This document shows, piece by piece, positions 16,813-24,596 of a stretch of 49,744 bases of DNA; position 1 is the first letter of the stretch, and every line of letters begins with the position of its first letter. The stretch comes from an uncultured Oscillospiraceae bacterium (GTDB taxonomy: Bacteria > Bacillota > Clostridia > Oscillospirales > Acutalibacteraceae), in NCBI GenBank assembly GCA_900542575.1, contig UQOE01000015.1:1-49744 (forward strand). Reading direction: 5' to 3'. The notes under the pieces are model-generated. The model saw only the letters and a list, made by a program, of their open reading frames with translations, did no database searches and was not told the DNA's origin. Both the position numbers and the translations under genes were made by a program.

Positions 16813-17322
16813 ATGAATCAGAAAGTTGCAGAACTTATCAATGAACAGATTAACAAGGAGCTCTACTCCGCGTATCTCTATCTCGACTTCGCCAATTATT
16901 TCGCGGATCTCGGGCTGGACGGCTTTGAGAACTGGTACCGCGTACAGGTCAAAGAGGAGACCGATCACGCTATGCTGCTTCTGCAGTATCTTCACAACAA
17001 TGATGTCAGCGTGACGCTGGAAGCTGTTGACAAGCCGAATGTGGAGCTGACGGATCGTCTGCAGGTTCTGGAAGAGGGTCTGAAGCATGAGAAGTATGTG
17101 ACTTCGCTCATCAACAACATCTATAAAGCTGCGGATGATGACCATGACTACCGCACCATGCAGGTGCTGGACTGGTTCGTCAAGGAGCAGGGCGAAGAGG
17201 AGAAAAACGCGACGGACCTCATCAACAAGATGAAGCTCTTCGGCAGCGACGCCAAAGGACTGTATCAGCTCAACGCGGAACTGCTTGGCCGTGTTTATAC
17301 AGCGCCGTCCCTTGTACTGTAA
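16813..17322 (+). CDS. ftnA: Non-heme ferritin
   Basis: 169 residues from the ATG at 16813 (AAGGAGG upstream). The four-helix ferritin fold is recognisable from INEQINKELYSAYLYLDFANYF, which includes the ferroxidase Glu of helix A, YRVQVKEETDHAMLLLQYLHNN (Glu and His of helix B) and DWFVKEQGEEEKNATDLINK (helix D ligands). It oxidises Fe(II) and stores Fe(III) in a 24-mer shell in the cytoplasm. Possible -10 TAAAAT lies about 35 bp upstream; no Fur box is evident. Confidence 0.94.
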   Translation: MNQKVAELINEQINKELYSAYLYLDFANYFADLGLDGFENWYRVQVKEETDHAMLLLQYLHNNDVSVTLEAVDKPNVELTDRLQVLEEGLKHEKYVTSLINNIYKAADDDHDYRTMQVLDWFVKEQGEEEKNATDLINKMKLFGSDAKGLYQLNAELLGRVYTAPSLVL

Positions 17323-17339
17323 GCCGGCACGTGTATAAT
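17312..17339 (+). promoter_or_regulatory. Promoter upstream of the cobalamin leader
   Basis: TTGTAC, 16-nt spacer and a perfect TATAAT, overlapping the end of the ferritin gene. It is the only convincing promoter before the riboswitch, yet it fires directly into the hairpin at 17352-17383. Confidence 0.6.
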
Positions 17340-17351
17340 AATTAAGAAACC

Positions 17352-17383
17352 GGGCCGCGTCCGTTCTCGGGTGCGGCCCTTTT
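17352..17383 (+). terminator. Terminator after ferritin
   Basis: Stem GGGCCGC / GCGGCCC with a 14-base loop and a short TTTTG tail; the weak U-run suggests partial read-through into the riboswitch leader. Confidence 0.7.
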
Positions 17384-17392
17384 GTCAAATCA

Positions 17393-17560
17393 TCTCAGGT
17401 GCCCGGGAGGCATACCGCCTTGGCCGGGAGAATAGGGAAACAGGTGAAATGCCTGTGCGGGACCGCCGCCGTATCGGATGAGTCCCGGTCGAATCTGCCA
17501 CTGCATCGCGCGGGAAGGCCGGCCGGGTTGTCCGGAGCCGGAAGACCTGCCTGGGAGTGC
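17393..17560 (+). promoter_or_regulatory. Cobalamin (B12) riboswitch aptamer
   Basis: Contains in order the conserved blocks of the cobalamin aptamer: AGGTGCCCGGGAGGCAT, AATAGGGAAACAGGTGAAAT, GCCTGTGCGGGACCGCCGCC, GTATCGGATGAGTCCC, GCCACTGCATCGCGCGGGAA and the B12 box GGAAGACCTGCCTG. Adenosylcobalamin binding would favour the downstream terminator and shut off the cobalt importer. Confidence 0.93.
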
Positions 17561-17641
17561 AGATGCCGCGAAAGGCAGATCCCCCGGTACGGTCGTGTTC
17601 ACCGCACCCGGGGCACTGACAGAACCGGTGTTCTGCTTTCT

Positions 17642-17677
17642 GACCTTTTTTGCACAGCTGCAAAAGAGGTCTTTTTT
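17642..17677 (+). terminator. Riboswitch-controlled terminator before cbiM
   Basis: GACCTTTTTTGCA / TGCAAAAGAGGTC stem, CAGC loop and six T residues, 19 bp before the cbiM start; the expression platform of the cobalamin riboswitch. Confidence 0.9.
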
Positions 17678-17695
17678 ATTGGGAAAGGAGAACCT

Positions 17696-18511
17696 ATGAT
17701 CACATCGACAAAACCCGGCCGCCGGGAGCGGCTGCTCTTTGCACTGCTGACTGCGGGGAGCCTGTTCGCGGCATGCCCGATGCCGGTCGGAGCCATGCAC
17801 ATCATGGAGGGCTATCTGCCGGCGAGCCACTGTATTGTCTGGGGCGCCATCTGCGTGCCGTTCCTCGCCTGGGGCATCTGGCGTGTCACGAAGCTGACAA
17901 AAGAGCGTCGAAAACTCATGCTGATCCTTGCCATGACCGGTGCCTTTATTTTCGTCATCTCGTCGCTGAAAATCCCATCCGTCACCGGCAGCTGCAGCCA
18001 TATGACCGGTACCGGTCTCGCCGCCATCCTGTTCGGTCCGACTGTGGCAACAGTACTGGGCATTATTGTTCTGGTGTTTCAGGCCCTGCTGCTGGCCCAC
18101 GGAGGAATTACGACGCTGGGCGCCAACACGTTCAGCATGGCCATCGCGGGGCCGCTGCTGTCCTTCGGTCTCTATAAGCTGAACCAGAAGATGCACATGA
18201 ACCAGAAGGTCAATCTTTTCCTGGCCGCCGCCCTGGGAGATCTGTTTACCTATTGCGTCACCAGTTTCCAGCTGGCCCTGGCGCATCCGTCCGCCGGGAC
18301 CGGCGTCTGGGGCAGCGCAGTAAAGTTCCTCGGCGTATTCGCACCGACGCAGGTGCCTCTCGCCGCAATTGAGGGAATTCTGACCGTACTCATTGTCATG
18401 GGACTGCAGAAAGTGGCCGGGGAAGAGATGGATCTCCTCCATATGGGCCGCCCGCAGGAGAAGGGAGGTGCCGTAGATGAAACCGAAACAGACGAAGCAG
18501 AAGACGCATGA
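17696..18511 (+). CDS. cbiM: Cobalt ECF-type transporter membrane subunit CbiM
   Basis: 271 residues, ATG at 17696 after GGAAAGGAGAA. An N-terminal signal-like segment ends in GAMHIMEGYLP; the mature Met-His N-terminus is the known metal-capturing element of CbiM/NikM. Seven hydrophobic segments follow, with the SSLKIPSVTGSCSHMTGTGL motif conserved in the family and HGGITTLGANTFSM. It is the substrate-specific membrane unit that takes up Co(II) for B12 synthesis. First gene of cbiMNQO under the cobalamin riboswitch. Confidence 0.95.
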   Translation: MITSTKPGRRERLLFALLTAGSLFAACPMPVGAMHIMEGYLPASHCIVWGAICVPFLAWGIWRVTKLTKERRKLMLILAMTGAFIFVISSLKIPSVTGSCSHMTGTGLAAILFGPTVATVLGIIVLVFQALLLAHGGITTLGANTFSMAIAGPLLSFGLYKLNQKMHMNQKVNLFLAAALGDLFTYCVTSFQLALAHPSAGTGVWGSAVKFLGVFAPTQVPLAAIEGILTVLIVMGLQKVAGEEMDLLHMGRPQEKGGAVDETETDEAEDA

Positions 18512-18842
18512 CAAAGTCGTCGCATGGATCCTTGTCCTTCTGGCTCTGGCGCTCATGATTGTCCCGTTCGCAATGAACTCCAACGCGGAGTTCGGCGGCA
18601 GCGACGATGCCGGAAGCAAAATGGTGGAGCAGGTCTCCGGCGGCACCTATAAACCGTGGGCGGAACCGCTCATTGAGAAGGCCATCGGCCACGAGCTCCC
18701 GTCCGAGATTGAGAGCCTGCTGTTCTGCGTCCAGACCGGTATTGGAGTCGCCATCCTGTTCTATGGATTCGGCTATCTGCATGCGCGGAACAAGTACCGC
18801 CCGAAAGAGGAGGAAAAGAAGGACGAGGAGAAAAAAGAATGA
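18477..18842 (+). CDS. cbiN: Cobalt transporter accessory protein CbiN
   Basis: 121 residues overlapping the 3' end of cbiM by 35 bp. Two membrane helices flank an exposed loop with FGGSDDAGSKMVEQVSG and KPWAEPL, the family hallmark. A C-terminal basic and acidic tail (KEEEKKDEEKKE) is cytoplasmic. CbiN helps CbiM load cobalt. Confidence 0.92.
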   Translation: MKPKQTKQKTHDKVVAWILVLLALALMIVPFAMNSNAEFGGSDDAGSKMVEQVSGGTYKPWAEPLIEKAIGHELPSEIESLLFCVQTGIGVAILFYGFGYLHARNKYRPKEEEKKDEEKKE

Positions 18843-19744
18843 TTCTGGCCTGTCTCAGCGGTTTTGCGCTCTGGCTCCTGCTCACGGGGTATCTCCCCAC
18901 GTGGGCGGCGGTGTCGCTGGCGTCAGCCGGCGGCATCCTGCTGGCTCTGCTCGGACACCACGAACACGGCGATGTCCTCTCGCTGGATGTCCTGGCGCAT
19001 CACTCCGGCTTCCGGGCGATGAATCCCGCCCTGAAAATGGCCTGCTGCCTGGCCTTACTGGTCCTCAGCATCCTGGTGAAATCGCCCTGGACGGCCCTCG
19101 GCCTGTTTGTCTACTGCGCCGTCTGGACCATGCTCCAGGGGAAAGTCAGTCTGCACGAGTACGCCTCACTCATTGGCATCCCCATTCTTTTTCTGGTCAT
19201 CAGCCTTCTGGCGCTGCTGCTGGATTACAGCCATTCACCGGTCGGAATCTGGGCCATGCCGTTTGGAAAGGGCGGCTGGCTCGTCATGACGCAGGCTGCC
19301 CGTTCCCACGGGACTCTGGTCTCCGCCCGGGCCCTCGGCGCTGTCTCAGTGCTGTATCTGCTCTCGGTCTCAACGCCGCTGTCCGATCACACGGCGGTGC
19401 TGCGGCGGCTGCACGTCCCGCCGGTTATAACGGACCTCGCAGTTCTCATCTATCGCTATATTTTCGTCCTGCTGCAGACCTATCGCAGCCGGAAGGCGGC
19501 CGCAGAGAGCCGGCTTGGATACGGTTCTTTCTCCCGGAGCATCCGCACCACGGGACAAATTTACGCCCATCTTCTCACTGACAGCTACCGCCGGGCCGAT
19601 GCCTGCTTTTCGGCCATGGAGAGCCGGGGCTATGATGAGGAAATCCGTTTTCTGACCCGCCCGGCCCCCTTTCGCCTGCGCGATTTTCTGCTTTTTGCCG
19701 TGCCGCTGATCGGCCTGTCCGCCGCCCTTGCACTCGGCTGGTAA
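18839..19744 (+). CDS. cbiQ: Cobalt ECF-type transporter transmembrane component CbiQ
   Basis: 301 residues overlapping cbiN by 4 bp. HHSGFRAMNPALKMACCLALLVLSI near the start, several membrane helices and the ATPase-coupling helix YRSRKAAAESRLGYGSFSRS with the AMESRGYDEE block identify the T-component of ECF transporters. It couples CbiO ATP hydrolysis to CbiMN. Confidence 0.93.
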   Translation: MILACLSGFALWLLLTGYLPTWAAVSLASAGGILLALLGHHEHGDVLSLDVLAHHSGFRAMNPALKMACCLALLVLSILVKSPWTALGLFVYCAVWTMLQGKVSLHEYASLIGIPILFLVISLLALLLDYSHSPVGIWAMPFGKGGWLVMTQAARSHGTLVSARALGAVSVLYLLSVSTPLSDHTAVLRRLHVPPVITDLAVLIYRYIFVLLQTYRSRKAAAESRLGYGSFSRSIRTTGQIYAHLLTDSYRRADACFSAMESRGYDEEIRFLTRPAPFRLRDFLLFAVPLIGLSAALALGW

Positions 19745-19754
19745 GGAGGATTTC

Positions 19755-20567
19755 ATGAACACAACCATACGGCTGGAAGCCGTGCACTATTCCTATCGCG
19801 GAACCCGGGAAGCGCTTTGCGGCGTCACTTTGGATCTCGGACCGGGGGAGCGCGTCGCGGTCCTCGGCAACAACGGGGCGGGAAAATCCACGCTTCTGCA
19901 GATTATGGACGGGCTCCGGAAACCGACCTCCGGCCGGGTGCTGCTGGACGGGAAGCCGGTCTCCTATTCAAGATCCGGGCTGCGCCGTCTGCGCCGCCGC
20001 GTCGGCCTGGTCTTCCAGGACCCGGAGGACCAGCTGCTGGCGGGCACGGTCTCCGAGGAGATCAGCTTCGGTCCGCTGAACCAGGGGCTTACCCGCAAAG
20101 AGGCGGCGGACCGCGTGGAGGAGGCCATCGCCCAGTTTCACCTGGAGCCGCTCCGGGACCGGGCGCCCCAGTACCTCTCCGGCGGGGAGAAAAAACGGGT
20201 GGCTCTGGCCGATGTCTTTGCCATGCACCCGGGTCTGCTCCTCCTGGACGAACCCACCGCCGGGCTCGATCCGCGGCATTCCCGCGAACTTCTTGCCACT
20301 CTTCGCGCCCTGCCGCAGGATATGGCGATTCTTCTCTCCACCCATGATCTGAATTTCGCCGCTGCCTGGGCCGACCGCATCCTGCTCCTGTCGGACGGCG
20401 CCGTCCGCGCAGACGGGGACCGGGAGACCGTATTTCGGGACCGATCCCTGCTGGGACAGTGCGGTCTGGAACCGCCGTTTCTCGCAGAGGCGGCTGAGGT
20501 GTTTCAGCTGCCGCAAATCCCGCGCACCCGGGAGGAACTTTGGTCTCAGGTGAGAGAAAATGAATAA
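19755..20567 (+). CDS. cbiO: Cobalt ECF-type transporter ATPase CbiO
   Basis: 270 residues from the ATG at 19755, 10 bp after cbiQ, with TAAGGAGGA upstream. Walker A GNNGAGKST, Q-loop VFQDPEDQLLAGTVSEEISFGP typical of ECF ATPases, signature LSGGEKKRVALA, Walker B LLLLDEPTAGLDPR and STHD. Last gene of the riboswitch operon. Confidence 0.94.
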   Translation: MNTTIRLEAVHYSYRGTREALCGVTLDLGPGERVAVLGNNGAGKSTLLQIMDGLRKPTSGRVLLDGKPVSYSRSGLRRLRRRVGLVFQDPEDQLLAGTVSEEISFGPLNQGLTRKEAADRVEEAIAQFHLEPLRDRAPQYLSGGEKKRVALADVFAMHPGLLLLDEPTAGLDPRHSRELLATLRALPQDMAILLSTHDLNFAAAWADRILLLSDGAVRADGDRETVFRDRSLLGQCGLEPPFLAEAAEVFQLPQIPRTREELWSQVRENE

Positions 20568-20577
20568 GATCGGGCAC

Positions 20578-20610
20578 GGGACAGGATTTCCTCGATCCTG
20601 TCCCTTTCTT
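20578..20610 (+). terminator. Terminator of the cbiMNQO operon
   Basis: Perfect GGGACAGGAT / ATCCTGTCCC stem with a TTTCTTT tail. Confidence 0.88.
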
Positions 20611-20681
20611 TGACTTTTCAAATAAATTTCCATGCGGTACAATGACAGTGCAACTAGAAAGAAAGGAGCTTTTTAAGCTTT

Positions 20682-21773
20682 ATGAATACGTGCAAACATT
20701 GCGGCGCTCCCCTGGAACCCGACGCAAAGATCTGTCCCAACTGCGGCGCTCCGGTCGAGGAGGACAGAAACGCCTCCTCTTCCTGGATCAAGGCGGAAGG
20801 TGAAAAAAAGGGCTCTGCCGCAAATGGCCCCGCACCTGACCAGACCCCTGGACCAAACGCCCCCAGGAGTAAAACGAACCGGGTCCTCACCGGCGTGCTG
20901 ATCGGTCTTGTCGTGGTGGCCGTTGCCGTCGCGGGCTTTCTGCTCTGGCGGAGCAACCGGAACAGTCCCAACATGCAGAACCGCAATCCGGGGGTCCGCA
21001 TTACCAGCGCCGTGAACGGAAACGGCGGAACGGGCTCGGAGGCTGCGGTCTCGGCCGACGAAATCAAGCCCAAAATCAGGGAACAGAAGGGTGTCCGTGT
21101 GGTCAGCAACAAAGTTCTGAGCCATAATCGGTTTTCCCGTTACACAGGTCTTATCACTGATAAGGGTCGGACCTACTATTCCAGAAACGGACGGGTTCAG
21201 AATTCGTTCAGCGGTATTGTTACCGACAAGCAGGGCCGCCGCTGGTTTGTCTCCAACGGGCGGGTCCAGTACGTCTATTCCGGTGAACTGACCGGAGACG
21301 ACGGACATACCTACCAGGTCCGCTACGGTCAAATTGTCTCCGGACCGCTGGACGTCACTACGGCCAAAGACACCGAAAACGGAACGGCCGACGACGACAA
21401 CTCCGGCCTGGAGTTCAACGACTACGAGCTGGACGACCAGCAGTATGTCAACGACCAGCAGGAGAAGGTGACCAGTCAGAAAGTGACGGCGGGTCTGAGC
21501 ACGGTCAAATACAATCCGGACGGCAGCTATCAGGTCAGCTTCTACATCTCCAACGGCACGAACCGAAAGGTCCGCCTCAAACGAATTGAGCACTTCCGCC
21601 TTCTGGACAGCAGCGGAAAGGTCCTTTCGGAAGTCCATATGTACGATATTGACGGCTACGAAATGGAACCCGGCGAGGTCGCCCACTTCGAAGCCACTCT
21701 TCCCGCAGACCAAAACCATATCAATCATGAACTGACAGACCTCCGTCTTGACGCACCGGTTACCATCTACTAA
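20682..21773 (+). CDS. Zinc-ribbon membrane protein with wall-binding-like repeats
   Basis: 363 residues. A CxxC-x10-CxxC zinc ribbon (Cys4, 7, 18, 21), a Pro/Gly-rich linker and one membrane helix (about 68-89) give a cytoplasmic head and an outside body. The outside part has about three repeats of the form YTGLITDKGRTYYSRNGRVQ, FSGIVTDKQGRRWFVSNGRV, YSGELTGDDGHTYQVRYG, similar in pattern to choline- or glucan-binding wall repeats. The C-terminal 110 residues form a beta-rich domain with FYISNGTNRKVRLKRIEHF. Probably a membrane-anchored envelope protein; the exact role is unknown. GGAG is 13 nt from the start, a longer spacing than usual. Confidence 0.75.
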   Translation: MNTCKHCGAPLEPDAKICPNCGAPVEEDRNASSSWIKAEGEKKGSAANGPAPDQTPGPNAPRSKTNRVLTGVLIGLVVVAVAVAGFLLWRSNRNSPNMQNRNPGVRITSAVNGNGGTGSEAAVSADEIKPKIREQKGVRVVSNKVLSHNRFSRYTGLITDKGRTYYSRNGRVQNSFSGIVTDKQGRRWFVSNGRVQYVYSGELTGDDGHTYQVRYGQIVSGPLDVTTAKDTENGTADDDNSGLEFNDYELDDQQYVNDQQEKVTSQKVTAGLSTVKYNPDGSYQVSFYISNGTNRKVRLKRIEHFRLLDSSGKVLSEVHMYDIDGYEMEPGEVAHFEATLPADQNHINHELTDLRLDAPVTIY

Positions 21774-21790
21774 ACAAAGAGGGTATCTAT

Positions 21791-22369
21791 ATGAATACGG
21801 TTGTTGCTTCTTCTCTTTGCGTCCTGTTCCTGTTTCTGCCGAACTTCGGACCGACTTCCCGTGGGTACACCACTGGAAAGCGGGCGGATATGAGTGCTTA
21901 CGAGACGCTCCCGTACAAAGACCACGTCTTTGTCACCGCCAGCGTAGACGACGTTCAGCAGGCCATGGACCGGGGTGAGACATTTGCGCTCTTCCTCGGC
22001 TACTCTCACTGTCCATGGTGCAGAGAGGCAGTGCCTATTCTGAATGAAGTTGCCAAGGAATATAAAACGGACGTGCTGTATGTAAATGTCCGTCCCAACC
22101 CGGAACAGACCAAGAACACGCAAATGCCGGACTATGACAAGCTCTGTTCCTTCCTGGGCTCCTATTTTGAAAAAGATGAGGAGACGGGGCAGCCCACCCT
22201 CTATGTTCCCTTTGTCTTCTTCATCCGGGACGGCCAGGTGGTAAAATACCATCAGGGAACAGTCGAAGGACACGACGCCTGGAAAGAAAAGATGACCGGC
22301 CAGCAGCAAGACGCACTGCGGAATATTTACCGTGACGGCTTTAACCAGATTTTTATGGCCGACACCTGA
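21791..22369 (+). CDS. Thioredoxin-like protein with a CPWC active site
   Basis: 192 residues. The N-terminus has a short hydrophobic segment (VVASSLCVLFLFLPNFG) that may be an export signal or anchor. The redox motif is YSHCPWCREAVP (Cys74, Cys77), followed by VLYVNVRPNPEQ and a cis-Pro-like YVPFVFFIRDGQVVKYHQG, as in bacterial thioredoxin-fold or bacteriocin-transport-accessory-type proteins. It likely performs thiol-disulfide exchange outside the membrane. It follows the zinc-ribbon gene by 17 bp and is probably cotranscribed with it. Confidence 0.78.
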   Translation: MNTVVASSLCVLFLFLPNFGPTSRGYTTGKRADMSAYETLPYKDHVFVTASVDDVQQAMDRGETFALFLGYSHCPWCREAVPILNEVAKEYKTDVLYVNVRPNPEQTKNTQMPDYDKLCSFLGSYFEKDEETGQPTLYVPFVFFIRDGQVVKYHQGTVEGHDAWKEKMTGQQQDALRNIYRDGFNQIFMADT

Positions 22370-22378
22370 CCAGTACGA

Positions 22379-22409
22379 GACCCTGCGGCCAAGCCGCGGG
22401 GTCTTTTTT
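22379..22409 (+). terminator. Terminator after the thioredoxin-like gene
   Basis: GACCCTGCGG / CCGCGGGGTC stem with a short loop and six T residues. Confidence 0.9.
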
Positions 22410-22473
22410 CTCCTCTATCTGCCAATCCGGTTCTTTTACAATAGAGCTATCCATGGAACAGGAGGACGGCAGA

Positions 22474-23247
22474 ATGAAAAAGGACGATTTCCCCAATATC
22501 AAAAATTTTCGGGACCTCGGCGGCATGCCGACCGCAGATGGACATGCAGTGCGGCCCCACTGTCTGCTCCGGGGCGCGGACCTCTCCCGGCTCTCTCTGG
22601 AAGAGGGAAACCGCCTGAGGGAGACGTATCGGCTTGGCCGTATCTATGACTTGCGGTTTGACAACGAGGTGTTTAAGGCGCCGGACCGCATTCCAATGGG
22701 AGTCGTATACAAACGCTGCGGAGCCGCCGTCGACCGGCGGGACGAATATGAGCGGCAGAAGGGCGAGCGGCTGGCGGACTATCTGCGTCGGCTCCCGGAC
22801 ATGGAGTCGCTCTACCGCGCCATGATCTCCAATGAGGAATATTTCAGCGCAACCCGCGAAGTGGTCGGAGAAACGGTGCGTTCGGCCGGCCCGGACTGCA
22901 GTGTCTACATCCACTGCAGCGAGGGAAAAGACCGCACCGGCACGGCCATGGTCCTGCTGGAGCTCCTGCTCGGTGCAGACCGAAATACCATCGTTGCAGA
23001 CTATATGGCCAGTGCGCCGTATTTCGAGCCGCGCAACACCCTGTATGAAATCTTTTTTTCCGCAGCTACAAGGGACCGCACATTCACCAGAGAATTCATG
23101 AAAATGTTTCGGCCGGACCCGTCTCTGCCGGAGGCGGTGCTGGACGAAATCCAACAGCAGTATGGAAGTACAGAGGCATTTTACCGCGAGGGAATCGGAC
23201 TGACCGACGCCGAAATTCGGTCCTTCCGAAGCCGCGTACTCACCTGA
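22474..23247 (+). CDS. Tyrosine-protein phosphatase, IphP/Y_phosphatase3 type
   Basis: 257 residues; start at 22474 because ACAGGAGG is 7 nt upstream. The N-terminal NIKNFRDLGG and HCLLRGADLSRL are signatures of the atypical bacterial Tyr/Ser phosphatase family. The P-loop is HCSEGKDRTG (Cys148, Arg154) and the acidic IYDLRFDNE region matches. It dephosphorylates phosphotyrosine or phosphoinositide-like substrates in the cytoplasm. It is 12 bp upstream of the next ORF, likely cotranscribed. Confidence 0.88.
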   Translation: MKKDDFPNIKNFRDLGGMPTADGHAVRPHCLLRGADLSRLSLEEGNRLRETYRLGRIYDLRFDNEVFKAPDRIPMGVVYKRCGAAVDRRDEYERQKGERLADYLRRLPDMESLYRAMISNEEYFSATREVVGETVRSAGPDCSVYIHCSEGKDRTGTAMVLLELLLGADRNTIVADYMASAPYFEPRNTLYEIFFSAATRDRTFTREFMKMFRPDPSLPEAVLDEIQQQYGSTEAFYREGIGLTDAEIRSFRSRVLT

Positions 23248-23259
23248 GGAGAGATTGCT

Positions 23260-24279
23260 ATGAGAGACCGCAGACCAGCATTTCAATGGGTACCGCATCA
23301 CCACGTGTTCAGCGACCTGCCTACCCCTGCCAGGGTTATCGGGGAGGAACCGCTGACCGAGAACGGGCGCATCCTGGACCGCATTGCGGTCCGCACCGAG
23401 ACGGAACTTCTGCTGGATGCGGACGCCTTCCCGGTCCTGCCGCTCTATTCTTATCTGCGGCCCTTTGTCACAGGCGTCGCGGTCCATTCTCCGGAGCAGG
23501 CGAAAGAGGCAGCCCGGGCCATTGCCAGCCGGGAAATTCACATCACAGTACCGGACGGAGCGGAAGAGACCGTGCGTCCTTTCCTTCAAAATGCAGACCA
23601 TGTTCTGCTGCCCTCCGTTTCGGCGCTGGACCTCTACGGCCCCGCTCTGCAGCGGGAACGCCGAAGCATCGGCCTGCAGATGCCCCAGAATCTTCCGGTT
23701 TTTGATGTGACACCGACCCGTACCATCCTTCTGGATGGTCTGGCCCTCTCCATGCAGGACGATGGCGGCCCGGCCGACTGGGAACCGGTTCTGCAGGACC
23801 TGGAAACCCGCTATGAAACTCTGCTCCCCAATTTGAAATGGATTGAAATCTGCGGTGCCGCCGAGGCAACCGGTTCCGGTTACGACAGCAGGCTGTTAAG
23901 TCAGCTCCTGATGGAAATGCAGCGCCGCTGGAACGTTATGGTCTACTGGAATCCGCTGAGCGCCTGGACGCACAACATCGGCTATCTCATTGAGCACGTG
24001 ACGGCGCTCCACATTGCCGACGGGCGACAGGTCGCCTCCGTGGACGGCCCGCTGCCGCCAGATGCTCCGCTGTTCGGAGCGCTGGAGCCGGGCCGGAACA
24101 AGGTCGATGTCTGTCTGGAGGGCACGGACGGCAGCCGCCGTGCGGTCAGTTTTGACCACCCGCTTCGTGTTGGCAGCCTTATGGTCTTCGGTAATATGGC
24201 CGGCCAGGACGGCTTCTTCCGCCCCGGCCTCTGGTTCCAGCATGAAGGCGGATCTTTTACACCGGCGGAAGAACTTTGA
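23260..24279 (+). CDS. Protein of unknown function cotranscribed with the tyrosine phosphatase
   Basis: 339 residues, GAGGAGAG upstream. No signal peptide or membrane helix. N-terminal part has WVPHHHVFSDLPTPARV, the middle alternates beta and alpha (ITVPDGAEETVRPFLQNADHVLLPS; TRTILLDGLALSMQDD) and a late stretch NLKWIEICGAAEATGSGYDSR. The fold looks alpha/beta, but I see no catalytic signature I can name. Its tight linkage to the phosphatase suggests a shared process. Followed by a good terminator. Confidence 0.65.
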   Translation: MRDRRPAFQWVPHHHVFSDLPTPARVIGEEPLTENGRILDRIAVRTETELLLDADAFPVLPLYSYLRPFVTGVAVHSPEQAKEAARAIASREIHITVPDGAEETVRPFLQNADHVLLPSVSALDLYGPALQRERRSIGLQMPQNLPVFDVTPTRTILLDGLALSMQDDGGPADWEPVLQDLETRYETLLPNLKWIEICGAAEATGSGYDSRLLSQLLMEMQRRWNVMVYWNPLSAWTHNIGYLIEHVTALHIADGRQVASVDGPLPPDAPLFGALEPGRNKVDVCLEGTDGSRRAVSFDHPLRVGSLMVFGNMAGQDGFFRPGLWFQHEGGSFTPAEEL

Positions 24280-24284
24280 ACGAA

Positions 24285-24329
24285 AGAAGGACGGCCAGCC
24301 TGAGAGCGCTGACCGTCCTTCTCTTTTGT
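24285..24329 (+). terminator. Terminator of the phosphatase operon
   Basis: AGAAGGACGG / CCGTCCTTCT stem, 18-base loop, CTTTTGTTTTG tail. Confidence 0.85.
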
Positions 24330-24343
24330 TTTGTGGATGGCTG

Positions 24344-24535
24344 TGGCAGATCCAATTTTTGGTTTTTGTTTTTTATCTGCCAGAGCAGCAGGAAACTTTC
24401 TGTTTGATCTGCCAATTTTGGAAAAACGCTGATTTTGATCTGCCAGCCCGGTTTCTCTGGCAGATCAAAATTGAGATTTTTCAAAACGATCTGCCATTAT
24501 AAAAATGAATCAAAAATTGATCTGCCAGCCCGGTT
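24344..24535. repeat. Orphan repeat array with 31-nt period (no nuclease beside it)
   Basis: GATCTGCCA or a one-base variant occurs at 24374, 24406, 24437, 24488 and 24519; the steps are 32, 31, 51 and 31 nt. Inverted copies TGGCAGATC lie at 24344 and 24458; the copy at 24458 forms a hairpin with the unit at 24437. Two units share the extended GATCTGCCAGCCCGGTTT. Read on the minus strand, the unit TGGCAGATC shares GGCAGAT with array C (CGGCAGATT). AT-rich intervening sequence, no ORF. Confidence 0.72.
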
Positions 24536-24548
24536 TAGCAGAGTTACC

Positions 24549-24577
24549 GCCGGGTTCCGATTTTTCCCGAACCCGGC
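24549..24577. repeat. Inverted repeat after the BCCT gene
   Basis: GCCGGGTTC / GAACCCGGC, 9-bp perfect arms and an 11-base AT-rich loop, 20 bp beyond the BCCT stop on the minus strand. No U-run follows on that strand, so it may be a weak terminator or part of the adjacent repeat block. Confidence 0.55.
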
Positions 24578-24596
24578 CATGGGAGCAGCAACTTAT

